Assembly (NCBI RefSeq): GCF_963668215.1
Contig: NZ_OY764190.1
Span: 3,224,001 to 3,288,000, forward strand
DNA: 64,000 nucleotides
Direction of reading: 5' to 3'
Source: an uncultured Desulfosarcina sp.
GTDB lineage: Bacteria; Desulfobacterota; Desulfobacteria; Desulfobacterales; Desulfosarcinaceae
In this document: positions 1 through 8,280 of the stretch, piece after piece
Layout: every line of letters begins with the position of its first letter
Numbering within the stretch: position 1 is the first letter of the stretch
Translations under genes and position numbers: made by a program
Notes under the pieces: generated by a model
Told to the model about the DNA's origin: nothing
Seen by the model: the letters and a program-made list of their open reading frames with translations, nothing else
The model's database searches: none

Positions 1-1
1 A

Positions 2-385
2 TCCATTGTGGGCCGATTCCTGGAGCATTCCCGCATCGCCTGTTTCGGCAACGGCCAGGAACTGCCGTCGCCCCAGGCCAAGGTGTACATCTCTTCGGCC
101 GACTGGATGCCGCGCAACATTGACCGGCGCATCGAATCGCTGGTGGTCATCGACAACCCCACGGTGCATCGGCAGGTGCTGGATCAGATCATGGTGGCCA
201 ATTTGCGAGACAACGAACAGAGCTGGATCCTCCAGCCGGACGGCAGATATCGACGCTGTTCAACCGAGCCGGAACCCTTCAACGCCCATCAGTTCTTCAT
301 GACCAACCCCAGCCTTTCCGGCCGGGGGTCGGCCCTTGATGCCGGTCGCGCTAAACGCAAAAAGAAGTCCAAGGCCAAGAAATGA
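2..385 (+). CDS. ppk1: Polyphosphate kinase 1, C-terminal fragment
   Basis: The reading frame is open from the window edge, so only the last ~127 residues are seen. The fragment begins [11 protein letters not shown] and continues with the [16 protein letters not shown] stretch (here [16 protein letters not shown]), both typical of the C-terminal catalytic domain of PPK1, which reversibly builds inorganic polyphosphate from ATP. The end is a basic Lys/Arg-rich tail ([11 protein letters not shown]), longer than in the E. coli enzyme. Its stop overlaps the start of the next gene (ATGA), so the two are probably translationally coupled. The start codon lies outside the window. Confidence 0.93.
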   Translation, partial: SIVGRFLEHSRIACFGNGQELPSPQAKVYISSADWMPRNIDRRIESLVVIDNPTVHRQVLDQIMVANLRDNEQSWILQPDGRYRRCSTEPEPFNAHQFFMTNPSLSGRGSALDAGRAKRKKKSKAKK

Positions 386-882
386 AAACCCTGCTTCTTG
401 TGCGACATGCCAAATCCAGTTGGAAAGATGCCCGGCTGAGCGATCATCAACGCCCCTTGAACAAACGCGGCAAGAAAGCCGCTCCGGAAATGGCCCGGCG
501 GTTGAAACGATTGGGCCTGCAGCCCGATGTCATCGTCAGCAGCGACGCCCGCCGCGCTATGGACACGGCGGCCGCCATGGCCAAAGGACTGGATCTGCCA
601 AAAGAGGTTATCCGTCCGATGCCCGAACTGTATGGTGCCGCATCAAAGGAGATTCTAGAAATTGTCCTTCGGTTCGACGACGGCTGGCAGCAGGCGATGG
701 TGGTGGGACACAACCCCGGTTTTACCGAACTGGCCAACCGGTTCTATCCCGATTTCATTGCCAATGTTCCCACCGCAGGCGTGGTTGAACTGCGATTCGA
801 TGCACCGTCCTGGCGACAGATCCGCCGGGACAACCTGGAATTCAGCCGGTTCGATTTTCCGAATAACAAGGAAACGGGCTGA
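382..882 (+). CDS. sixA: SixA-type phosphohistidine phosphatase (histidine phosphatase family)
   Basis: 166 residues. The N-terminal [11 protein letters not shown] is the RHG/RHA motif of the histidine phosphatase superfamily, with the catalytic His in RHA. A second conserved His sits in VVGHNPGF near residue 113. Length and the RHAKSSW signature match SixA, which dephosphorylates phosphohistidine in HPt domains; small SixA-like proteins can also act on other phosphates. It overlaps the ppk1 stop by 4 bases (ATGA). Coupling to ppk1 suggests a role near polyphosphate or phosphotransfer, but the substrate cannot be read from the sequence. Confidence 0.9.
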   Translation: MKTLLLVRHAKSSWKDARLSDHQRPLNKRGKKAAPEMARRLKRLGLQPDVIVSSDARRAMDTAAAMAKGLDLPKEVIRPMPELYGAASKEILEIVLRFDDGWQQAMVVGHNPGFTELANRFYPDFIANVPTAGVVELRFDAPSWRQIRRDNLEFSRFDFPNNKETG

Positions 883-1025
883 AGCGCCGGTAGTTGAAAA
901 ACGTTCCATTGATCGCAGGGATATCGATGATTAGTATTCGTAAGTTGCCGCTATAAGCACTTTGCTGAACGATACTCGCAGCAAACGCCTTTCGGTTGCC
1001 CGCAGCCGCAAGAAAGCGAGGCCCT

Positions 1026-1208
1026 ATGGATAAGAAACTGAAAACAAAATCCCTGTGCAAATGGAAAAAGGAAGATGTCAAAAAGAACGGCGAAGAACTG
1101 ATTGATCTTCTGAGCCATTCCAAGTATTTTTGTGAAAAATGCCTGCGTTCTTCCCGGTTGAAAGGCACTTTGTGCAAACCGGACAAACTGGACCGCATGG
1201 TTGGATGA
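1026..1208 (+). CDS. Small Lys- and Cys-rich hypothetical protein
   Basis: 60 residues from ATG 1026. The protein is basic, with cysteines at CKWKK, FCEKCL and LCKP; the CEKC pair looks like half of a metal site. I do not recognise a family. An upstream in-frame start at 996 would add ten residues, but MDKKLK is the more natural start. It lies between sixA and the HhH gene on the same strand. Function unknown. Confidence 0.6.
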   Translation: MDKKLKTKSLCKWKKEDVKKNGEELIDLLSHSKYFCEKCLRSSRLKGTLCKPDKLDRMVG

Positions 1209-1297
1209 GGCCACGCGGCCTTTTCTGTTGATCGGCGTCACCAACCCTTTCGCCCTTGTGCTTAAAGGGCGTCTATCTTCCAATGAAAGGATTTTCC

Positions 1298-1699
1298 ATG
1301 CCCACATCTTTGCTTAAAGTAAAAGGAATCGGCCCGGCTTCCGCCGAACAGCTGGCGGCAGCCGGCGTTGCCACCGCTGAACAACTGTCCGCGGCCGCCA
1401 TCGAACAACTGACGGCCATTCCCGGTTTTGGCGCTATCCGCGCCAAGCAGATCATCGACCATGCCCGCCAGTTGACCGCAGCGGGGGCAACCGAGGCGCC
1501 CGCTACCCAGTCGGCCGTGGGCAAAAAGGCAAAACCCGCCAAAAAGAAAGTCGTCAAAAAGAAAGCGAAGAAGACCAGGGAGAAAAAATCCGAGCCCAAA
1601 AAGGCGAAGGGCAAGAAAGATAAAAAGGATAAGAAGGGCAAGAAGAAAGAAGAGAAAGGCAAAAAAAGCAAATCGAAAAAGAAAGCCAAAAAGAAGTAA
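1298..1699 (+). CDS. Helix-hairpin-helix protein with long lysine-rich tail
   Basis: 133 residues from ATG 1298, which follows an AAAGGA ribosome site. Residues 1-60 form tandem helix-hairpin-helix DNA-binding elements (VKGIGPASAEQLAAAG and IPGFGAIRAKQI, both with the GxG hairpin). Residues ~75-133 are almost entirely Lys with Ala, Glu, Gly and Ser, like histone H1 or bacterial Hc1/AlgP-type tails. This suggests a non-specific DNA-binding or nucleoid protein. An earlier ATG at 1283 is possible. The tail is low-complexity, so its length may vary between strains. Confidence 0.75.
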   Translation: MPTSLLKVKGIGPASAEQLAAAGVATAEQLSAAAIEQLTAIPGFGAIRAKQIIDHARQLTAAGATEAPATQSAVGKKAKPAKKKVVKKKAKKTREKKSEPKKAKGKKDKKDKKGKKKEEKGKKSKSKKKAKKK

Positions 1700-1743
1700 G
1701 TTGTAAAAAAACAGGGTCAAATGTTACATCCGCATCCGAGATT

Positions 1744-2220
1744 TTATTCCAGCGATGTGAAGATGTGGTGATAGACGTCCGATATGTAAACGACGCCGAC
1801 CGGTTTATTGTTTTCCAGGATAGGCAGACGCCGGTATTTATTTTTAATCATTTTGTCTAATATCACTATGATGTGGTCATCAACAGAAGCGCCCATTACG
1901 TTTTGGCTCATCAATTGATTTACTTTCTGGCCCTTTAGCGCAGCTACCAGTCCTTTCAATTGACCGGTCCACGTGAAAGCATCCGCTTCAGCACCGAAAT
2001 TATAATTCAGAAAGTCAGGCCTCAGGTGATAAAGAATATCATACATGCTGATAACGCCGGCCAGCTGGCCATAATCGTCCAGGGCAATGAGACTGATATT
2101 TTTATGGCCCGTCTTTCTCACCTTTCCGTTTAGAATCATATCGATGGCATCTTCGATGGGTGCATTTTCATGGATTGTTTCAAAATCGGTCGACATCACG
2201 TCTTTTGCATAAATGGTCAT
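1744..2220 (-). CDS. CBS-domain pair protein
   Basis: 158 residues containing two CBS motifs and no other domain. The first runs from AKDVMSTDFETIHENAPIED to LAGVISMYDIL. The second runs from VNQLMSQNVMGASVDDHI to KPVGVVYISDVYHH. Such pairs (Bateman modules) bind adenine nucleotides and usually act as energy sensors. It converges on the HhH gene and precedes no obvious partner enzyme, so its target is unknown. Confidence 0.85.
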   Translation of the reverse strand: MTIYAKDVMSTDFETIHENAPIEDAIDMILNGKVRKTGHKNISLIALDDYGQLAGVISMYDILYHLRPDFLNYNFGAEADAFTWTGQLKGLVAALKGQKVNQLMSQNVMGASVDDHIIVILDKMIKNKYRRLPILENNKPVGVVYISDVYHHIFTSLE

Positions 2221-2279
2221 GAAATGGACCTCTCATTTAAATTGAAATCCGCACAGAAGGGCATTGATTTCAAGGCGAC

Positions 2280-2588
2280 CTAATCGTAGGAATAGACCCT
2301 GTATTCGGTCGGCACCCCTAAAACGGAATCGATCTTTCCTTCGATCTCTTTTCGTTCCGGCTTGGCAAACCAGCGCTCCCAATCTTCGATTGATTTCCAG
2401 GTGCTGATCACCAGGTATTCATACGGGTCTGAAATGTTGCGCATGGTTTCCCCTGAGATATACCCGGGCTGTCGAAATGCCAACTCTCTGGCATCTTCCA
2501 GCAGGGGCACCAATTGGGGTAACAGATCAGCTTCCATGCCGCCAAACAAGCGGGGCATTTTTCGAACCATGAGCACGCGTATAGTCAT
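2280..2588 (-). CDS. Antibiotic biosynthesis monooxygenase (ABM) fold protein
   Basis: 102 residues of the ABM dimeric alpha/beta-barrel type. Visible features are the N-terminal strand VLMVRKMPR, the helix around LLPQLVPLLEDARELAFRQ, the PGYISGETM strand and the STWKSIEDWERWFAKPER segment typical of this fold. Members include quinol monooxygenases and heme-degrading IsdG-like enzymes, but many have no known substrate. It lies between oadB and the CBS gene on the same strand and could be co-transcribed with oadB. Confidence 0.8.
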   Translation of the reverse strand: MTIRVLMVRKMPRLFGGMEADLLPQLVPLLEDARELAFRQPGYISGETMRNISDPYEYLVISTWKSIEDWERWFAKPERKEIEGKIDSVLGVPTEYRVYSYD

Positions 2589-2661
2589 TTTTTCACTCCG
2601 ATAGTCCTGATTGTCGAGATTAACGAAAGGTTGTCGATTCGCATAGCAAAAATGGGCGCGC

Positions 2662-3960
2662 TCAGACCACTAAATTTTTCAAGGTAAGGAGCACGCCGGC
2701 CGCTACAGCCGATCCGATCACACCGGCAACGTTGGGCCCCATGGCAGACATCAGCAGCATATTCTCGGGATCTTCTTCAATTCCTACTTTCTGGCTGACC
2801 CGTGCTGCCATGGGCACCGCCGATACACCGGCGGAGCCAATCAACGGGTTGATCTTGTTACTCGAAAACTGGTTCATGAGCTTGACCATAAGTATTCCGG
2901 ATGCCGTTCCGATACTGAAGGCAATGATCCCCAGCAGTAGAATTCCAATCGTTTCCAAACGAATGAAGTTCTCTGCGGACAACCGCGAGCCCACACCCAG
3001 ACCAAGGAAAATCGTGACGATATTGATCAGGGCGTTTTGCGTTGTTTTGGACAGGCGGTCGACCACGCCGCATTCGCGCATCAAGTTGCCAAACATGAAA
3101 AAGCCGATCAGCGGTGCGGCCGAGGGCAGCAGCAGGATGCACAACCCAAGGACGATCAGTGGGAAAACGATTTTTTCAACTTTTCCCACGTAGCGCAGTT
3201 GGTCCATGCGTATTTTGCGCTCGGCCGGCGTGGTGAGGGCGCGCATGATCGGTGGCTGAATGATGGGAACCAGGGCCATGTAAGAGTAGGCTGCCACGGC
3301 GATAGCGCCCAAAAGGTCGGGAGAGAGCTGGCTGGCCAGAAAGATCGCCGTGGGACCGTCAGCGCCGCCGATGATACCGATGGATGCCGCATCGAAAAGA
3401 TCGAAATGAATTCCGGGGACGATCTCCGTCAAAATCAACGCACCGATGAGTGTGCTGAAAATGCCGAACTGGGCGGCGGCACCCAGAAGGGCGGTTTTGG
3501 GGTTGGCGATCATGGGGCCGAAATCGGTCATGGCGCCGACGCCCATGAACACGATCAGGGGGAAGACGCCGGTCGTGATGCCGATTTTATAGATGTAGTA
3601 GATAATTCCCCCTGGTTCGGTGATGCCCGCTAGGGGGATATTGGCCAGCAAACATCCAAAACCCATCGGGACCAGCAGCAAGGGCTCAAATCCTTTGCGG
3701 ATGGCCAGAAACAGCATCAGTAATCCCACGCCGATCATCAACAGGCTGCCGATCCCTTGGCTCCATTGGCCATAAGCCGGGTTAAGGAAGCCATACAGCC
3801 CGGTTGATCTGGCAAATTCGGAGATCATGGTTCCCATGGGGGGCAACTCTTGATGCACGGGTGCCGCTTGCGCCGTTTGACCGCCTGCAATGGCTGAGAC
3901 GGGGATCACCAGCAGAAAGGCAGCCATTACAAGACGGACGGCCCAATTGTTTTTGTACAT
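2662..3960 (-). CDS. oadB: Na+-translocating decarboxylase, beta subunit (OadB family)
   Basis: 432 residues from ATG 3960. Many membrane helices plus [13 protein letters not shown] and [16 protein letters not shown], signature segments of the sodium-pumping beta subunit, which couples decarboxylation of carboxybiotin to Na+ export. The N-terminus carries a signal-peptide-like segment and an extra ~60 residues before the first conserved helix, longer than the classical Klebsiella subunit. It lies 23 bases downstream of oadA in the order oadG-oadA-oadB. In anaerobes such sets decarboxylate oxaloacetate, methylmalonyl-CoA or related acids; the alpha subunit here points to oxaloacetate/pyruvate. 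Confidence 0.92.
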   Translation of the reverse strand: MYKNNWAVRLVMAAFLLVIPVSAIAGGQTAQAAPVHQELPPMGTMISEFARSTGLYGFLNPAYGQWSQGIGSLLMIGVGLLMLFLAIRKGFEPLLLVPMGFGCLLANIPLAGITEPGGIIYYIYKIGITTGVFPLIVFMGVGAMTDFGPMIANPKTALLGAAAQFGIFSTLIGALILTEIVPGIHFDLFDAASIGIIGGADGPTAIFLASQLSPDLLGAIAVAAYSYMALVPIIQPPIMRALTTPAERKIRMDQLRYVGKVEKIVFPLIVLGLCILLLPSAAPLIGFFMFGNLMRECGVVDRLSKTTQNALINIVTIFLGLGVGSRLSAENFIRLETIGILLLGIIAFSIGTASGILMVKLMNQFSSNKINPLIGSAGVSAVPMAARVSQKVGIEEDPENMLLMSAMGPNVAGVIGSAVAAGVLLTLKNLVV

Positions 3961-3983
3961 GCTATCTCTCCCGAACAGGTGTA

Positions 3984-5768
3984 CTAAGCAATGGTCGCAA
4001 CCAGTTGGTTCGGTTTGACGACGTCGTCTTTTTCCACCTCGATGGACGCCACATTCCCATCGCAAGGAGCTACCACCGGCGTCTCCATTTTCATGGCCTC
4101 CAGCAACACCAGCGTGTCGCCACGGCTTACGTGATCACCGACGGCCACATAAATTTCACTCACAATCCCCTGCAGTTTGACCTTGACTTCAACCGCGTTG
4201 TCCGGTTTTGCGGCTGGCGTCGGTGACACTGTTCTAACTTCTCCGGTCGTTGACTCCACCGTGACTTGGTAAACCTTACCCTCCACGGTCACCGTGTAGT
4301 CGGCCGGTTCGTTGGCGGCCGCTGGCGCCGTGGCTGACGCCTGCTTCTGTGCCGGCTCCTCGCTCTCGGCGCCGATCTTGCGGACATTGATGGGCTTTTT
4401 GCCTTTCAAAAAATCCAGCCCCTTGTTGCCGCCCGGCGTCGCCAATGCGCCTACGATAAAGATATTTTCGTCCGTGAGAGGCAGACCTTCTTTTTCAAGG
4501 ATTTGCCTGGCTTTTGGAATGCCGGGTTCGAGTACATCCAGGGGATCGCCCTTGAACACCGGTTTGCCGATCTGTTCTTCGGCAAGCCGGACGATTTCCG
4601 GGTCCGGTGCAACGGGTGTGCGACCGAAGTAGCCCAACACCATTTTGCCATAGCCGTCGGTTATTTTTTTCCATGCGCCCTGGGTGACGTTGGCATAGGC
4701 CTGTTGAAAGTAAAATTGCGAGACGGGGGTCACCGAGGTGCCAAACCCGCCACGGGCTACGCATTCGGACATGGCTTCGATAACGTCCGGGTAGAGATCA
4801 AGCGTCCCGGTATCCCGCATCATCATGGTGTTCGCCGTCAGTGCGCCGCCCGGCATGGGCGATAGAATGACTTCAGATGATACCTTCTGGGATTCGGGGG
4901 GAAAGAAATAGTCTTGCAGGCAATCCTGGAGCACACGGTTAGCAGCCATGATTTTAGAAACATCGATATCCAGGGTGTAATCCGTGTCTTTCAGTGCGTG
5001 CCACAGCGACAGCATGTCCGGCTGGCAGGTCCCTCCGGAAAGGGGGGAACGGGCCAGGTCTACGCCGTCGCAACCGGCCTCGATAGCCGCCTTATATTGA
5101 GTGATGCCAACGCCGGCGGTCTCATGTGTATGGGCCCATATGATCGTGTCGTCACCGACAATTGCACGCGCGGCTTTGATCGTATCATAGAACTTTTTGG
5201 GGTTGGATGTCCCTGACGCATCCTTGAAACAGATGGAATCGAAGGGCAGCCCCGAATCCAGGATTTCCCTGAGTGTTTTGATGTAAAACTGCGCATCATG
5301 CGCCCCCGAGCATCCCGGTGGAAGCTCCATCATGCTGATTACCACCTGGTGGTGCAGCCCGGCATTGGTGATGCATTGACCCGAATAAATAAGGTTGCGA
5401 ATATCATTCAGCGCATCGAAATTACGGATGTGGGTCATGCCGTGTTTCTTAAACATCCTGGCATGCAGGTCGATCATATCTTTTGGTTGTGCCGAAAGCG
5501 CAACCACATTAATTCCCCTGGCCAGGGTCTGAAGATGAGTTTCCGGCCCGGCGGCCGCGCGAAAGCGGTCCATCATGTCAAAGGCCGACTCTCCGCAATA
5601 CATAAACAGCGCTTGAAAACGAGCGCCGCCGCCGGCTTCCATGTGCTCAATCCCAGCATGAACGCCCGCTTCAACGGCAGGAATGAAATCATCGGTCAAC
5701 GCACGGGCGCCGAATACCGACTGAAATCCATCACGCAGTGAGGTGTCCATAAAACGGATTTTTTTCAT
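3984..5768 (-). CDS. oadA: Oxaloacetate decarboxylase alpha subunit / pyruvate carboxylase subunit B with biotin domain
   Basis: 594 residues. Residues 1-~460 form an HMGL-like carboxyltransferase TIM barrel ([11 protein letters not shown] metal/active-site start; AHTHETAG with metal His residues) followed by the conserved PYC_OADA region. An Ala/Pro linker around 470-490 leads to a biotinyl domain ending in [11 protein letters not shown], where the Lys of EAMKMET is biotinylated. It transfers CO2 from oxaloacetate to biotin for the membrane beta subunit. Equivalent proteins serve as pyruvate carboxylase subunit B when paired with a biotin carboxylase, but the adjacent oadB and oadG favour the sodium pump. 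Confidence 0.94.
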   Translation of the reverse strand: MKKIRFMDTSLRDGFQSVFGARALTDDFIPAVEAGVHAGIEHMEAGGGARFQALFMYCGESAFDMMDRFRAAAGPETHLQTLARGINVVALSAQPKDMIDLHARMFKKHGMTHIRNFDALNDIRNLIYSGQCITNAGLHHQVVISMMELPPGCSGAHDAQFYIKTLREILDSGLPFDSICFKDASGTSNPKKFYDTIKAARAIVGDDTIIWAHTHETAGVGITQYKAAIEAGCDGVDLARSPLSGGTCQPDMLSLWHALKDTDYTLDIDVSKIMAANRVLQDCLQDYFFPPESQKVSSEVILSPMPGGALTANTMMMRDTGTLDLYPDVIEAMSECVARGGFGTSVTPVSQFYFQQAYANVTQGAWKKITDGYGKMVLGYFGRTPVAPDPEIVRLAEEQIGKPVFKGDPLDVLEPGIPKARQILEKEGLPLTDENIFIVGALATPGGNKGLDFLKGKKPINVRKIGAESEEPAQKQASATAPAAANEPADYTVTVEGKVYQVTVESTTGEVRTVSPTPAAKPDNAVEVKVKLQGIVSEIYVAVGDHVSRGDTLVLLEAMKMETPVVAPCDGNVASIEVEKDDVVKPNQLVATIA

Positions 5769-5817
5769 AATAACTCACTATCTCCCCGGAATATCATAAA
5801 TGAAAAGTCGAACGGTT

Positions 5818-6072
5818 TTACCTGGCCAGCATGGTACGGGAACGATGCGCGGCGATTGCCGCACTGATCACAGCAACCAGCACAGCGTCGTCCGTTTTTA
5901 CAACCGGCCGTCTCTTTTTTTTCAATGCAGCGGCTTCAATTTCAAAGAGTTCTCTGGCGCTTATTGCCGACAGGAAGCGGAAGGAAAGTTTGACGGCCAG
6001 AACCAGAATGATCAGAAATAAGAAAACTACCGTCATCCCCAAAAGCGTCAGTTTGACTCCGGCAAGAATCAT
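5818..6072 (-). CDS. oadG: Decarboxylase gamma subunit (OadG family)
   Basis: 84 residues with one strong membrane helix near the N-terminus (LTLLGMTVVFLFLIILVLAV) followed by a charged cytoplasmic tail. The arrangement MGMxVVFxFL-like helix then VAVISAAIAAHR near the C-terminus is characteristic of OadG, which links alpha and beta and binds Zn. It is the first gene of the oadG-oadA-oadB operon, ending ~50 bases before oadA. Small OadG proteins diverge strongly, so context supports the call as much as sequence. Confidence 0.85.
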   Translation of the reverse strand: MILAGVKLTLLGMTVVFLFLIILVLAVKLSFRFLSAISARELFEIEAAALKKKRRPVVKTDDAVLVAVISAAIAAHRSRTMLAR

Positions 6073-6618
6073 CGTTCATCCTCGATATGCACCCCCAATA
6101 CAGCCCTCAAGGCAATCTTGGGATGATTGCAATCTCAGTATAATTGATGTGTTACGATATATTGTACGCCGAAGGATCAACCTGTCGAGATAGGCTGAGC
6201 CAATCGATCCGAAACGTTCTGATTCAGTCGAACAAATCTTTTTGCACATGCCAGCGAGATGAAGTTGCTCCCGCTGGCTCGCCGGACTGTAGCCTGCACT
6301 TTTGCCGCTCCCATCCAGCATGGGATTCTTTCATCATTGCTGAAGGGGGCGCCAAATTCGCATGGCATTGGGATCAATTTTGCGCAGTACACTTTTCAGC
6401 AAAATTGCAAGGACTTGGAACAAGGAAGGAGGAACGGTTAACGATTCCCAATGGTTTTAAATAGACTGGATTGGATGTGTTGGTCAAGTGATGATCGGCA
6501 TTAACCATGTTTCGCCGAATTGTTAGCTGGATAGACGGCCGGCAACCGGTGATTGCCGGATGCAATTTAAATCTTAACAAGTGCGTCCGGGATCGCCCAT
6601 GGCCCGTTTGGTACTTTT
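6073..6618. other. 546-bp intergenic stretch without a recognised gene
   Basis: This separates oadG from the Nudix gene. Short ORFs on both strands (for example 6177-6392 minus) have no family features or good ribosome sites. The oadG promoter must lie near its left end. I see no tRNA, riboswitch or clear terminator. Confidence 0.4.
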
Positions 6619-7035
6619 TCAGGGCTGCGGCCGATTGAGAAAGGCCGGCAGCTTCAAAATCAGATCTCCGAGGTCGGCATGCTTGACCCGCCGGGCGGCC
6701 TCGTGGTAGTCGAACCAGACCCGCCGGCGTACGGATCCTTCGGGCCAGACCTCCAGTTGCCGGTTGACCGCCATGACAAAAACGTCAACCCGACACCTCC
6801 CGCCCCATTTCTCGAATTCATAGGCGCCGATAGCCGGTGTCAGCAGGCGGCCTTTGATGCCTGCCTCCTCATAGGCTTCGTTCACCACGGTTTCGGTGGC
6901 GCTGTAGCCGGGGTCGATCAATCCCTTGGGGATGGTGAGATTTTTGCCGCTGCTGGTGGAAATCAGAAGCACCTCGATGGCGTCATCCAAGATGCGATAG
7001 GGGATCGCGCCGGCCTGGTCGAACAGCTCCATCAT
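6619..7035 (-). CDS. Nudix hydrolase
   Basis: 138 residues from ATG 7035; a TTG three codons upstream would overlap the CYTH stop. The Nudix box is recognisable as GLIDPGYSATETVVNEAYEEAGI-like, given here in part: the metal-binding EAYEEAGI core is intact, while the usual Glu five residues after the first Gly is Tyr and the Arg before the core is Asn. Proteins of this short type include Ap4A and diphosphoinositol polyphosphate hydrolases, and some cleave polyphosphate. Neighbours (CYTH, CHAD, Ppx) make a polyphosphate or nucleoside-polyphosphate substrate plausible, but unproven. Confidence 0.85.
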   Translation of the reverse strand: MMELFDQAGAIPYRILDDAIEVLLISTSSGKNLTIPKGLIDPGYSATETVVNEAYEEAGIKGRLLTPAIGAYEFEKWGGRCRVDVFVMAVNRQLEVWPEGSVRRRVWFDYHEAARRVKHADLGDLILKLPAFLNRPQP

Positions 7036-7040
7036 GCCGC

Positions 7041-7511
7041 TCAACTCCCGGGAATGCCGTGGACCGCCAGGTGTTTGTTTTTGTAGCGCCTGTCCTCGGT
7101 CACGTCGCGGCCGAACCAGTCCGGTGGTACAAAATCCCGCGCCGCGTCTACGGAGGCGAACTCTACTTCCACCAGCAGCAACCCCTCCAGGTTTCCGTTG
7201 AAACAGTCCAGTTCGGCGGTATGGCCGCCTACCGGCAAGGTGTAGCGGGTTTTGCTTACCCGGCGTCCGTCGGTGTAAGGCCAGAGCCGGTTGAACTGAT
7301 CCGGCGACAACTCGATTTCGATCTCCGTTCTGGAAAGCCCCTCGCCCATTTTGACGGTTTGATAATAGGCCTTCTGTTTCTGCCGGACCCGCAGTTCGAT
7401 GCCTCCGGCAGCGTCGATGACGTACCCCTGGCGGATGGTCTTGCCGGTGAGATTTTCAAAGTCCGGCGGCAGGCGGTCGACGAGAAATTTGCGTTCGATT
7501 TCAGTTCCCAT
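7041..7511 (-). CDS. CYTH-domain protein (inorganic triphosphatase-like)
   Basis: 156 residues starting MGTEIERKFLV, the ExExK signature of CYTH triphosphate tunnel metalloenzymes. Further charged strand motifs (ELRVRQK, TEIEIELS, VEVEFAS, DVTEDRRYKNKHLA) alternate as expected for the tunnel wall. Members hydrolyse inorganic triphosphate or thiamine triphosphate; the short stand-alone bacterial form is usually a tripolyphosphatase. It sits between the Nudix gene and the ParA-like gene with gaps of about 5 and 10 bases, so the genes are likely co-transcribed. Confidence 0.9.
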   Translation of the reverse strand: MGTEIERKFLVDRLPPDFENLTGKTIRQGYVIDAAGGIELRVRQKQKAYYQTVKMGEGLSRTEIEIELSPDQFNRLWPYTDGRRVSKTRYTLPVGGHTAELDCFNGNLEGLLLVEVEFASVDAARDFVPPDWFGRDVTEDRRYKNKHLAVHGIPGS

Positions 7512-7521
7512 GGTTTGTTTC

Positions 7522-8268
7522 CTATTTCAGCCGGGTTTTAACATCCCGCCAAAGATTGGCAAAGGCCCTGGCGCCAGTGCAGCCCGGGCGATAGTGGACC
7601 AGGGGCGCACGATGAAAGCCCATCTGCTCCACCTCGGCATTGTAAGGGATAAAGGCATTCATCAGGTTGACCCCGTTGGCCATCATTTCCCGGACCATGT
7701 CGCGGTGCATGCGTTTGCGGGGTTCCACCATGGAAAGGAAAGGATGCAGCTTGCCCTCATCCAGGCCGCTTTCTTTGAAAAAGGAGAACAGTTTCTGGTA
7801 GGTCAGCATGGAGAGGGTGGTTGGAATCATGGGAAGCAGAATGATGTCCGCCGCCTCGAAGATATTCTCGCTCACCAGGGTGATGTTGGGCGGGCAGTCC
7901 AAAAAGATATACGTATACTCCCCATCGAATCGGGACAGCAGGCGTTTCAATCGCCGGCGCGAATGGGAAAATCCGTTCAGCTCAATGTCCAGGTTGCGGT
8001 AAGAGAGATCGGCCGGAAGCAGATCCAGTCCCGGAAAATCGGTGCCGCGAATGGCCTTGTCGATGCGTTTGCCCCCTTTCAGGAATCTGAGGCTGTTGTG
8101 CTTTGGCTTGGGCTGAATGCGAAAATAGAAGGTGGACGCTCCCTGGGGGTCCAGGTCGCACAGCAGGGTCGGCTTTCGTGCCTCGGTGGCAGCCAGATAG
8201 GCCAGGTTGACGCAGGCGGCTGTTTTGCCGACACCGCCCTTGATGCTGTAGAGGGCTATGGTTTTCAC
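7522..8268 (-). CDS. ParA/MinD-like ATPase in polyphosphate gene cluster
   Basis: 248 residues from GTG 8268, preceded by AGGAAA. The deviant Walker A is SIKGGVGKTAACVNLA, with the signature Lys at the second position. Walker A' is LCDLDPQGAS, and the Walker B-like stretch is YIFLDCPPN. There is no N-terminal helix-turn-helix and no ParB gene nearby, so it is not a chromosomal ParA. Orphan ParA/MinD ATPases often position large cargos. The location between CYTH and CHAD genes (CHAD proteins bind polyphosphate) suggests polyphosphate granules as a cargo, which is inference. Confidence 0.88.
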   Translation of the reverse strand: MKTIALYSIKGGVGKTAACVNLAYLAATEARKPTLLCDLDPQGASTFYFRIQPKPKHNSLRFLKGGKRIDKAIRGTDFPGLDLLPADLSYRNLDIELNGFSHSRRRLKRLLSRFDGEYTYIFLDCPPNITLVSENIFEAADIILLPMIPTTLSMLTYQKLFSFFKESGLDEGKLHPFLSMVEPRKRMHRDMVREMMANGVNLMNAFIPYNAEVEQMGFHRAPLVHYRPGCTGARAFANLWRDVKTRLK

Positions 8269-8280
8269 GATGGTTTCCTG

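Noticed and set aside
6177..6392. 71-residue minus-strand ORF in the oadG-Nudix gap
   Set aside because: No ribosome site, no family, biased composition.
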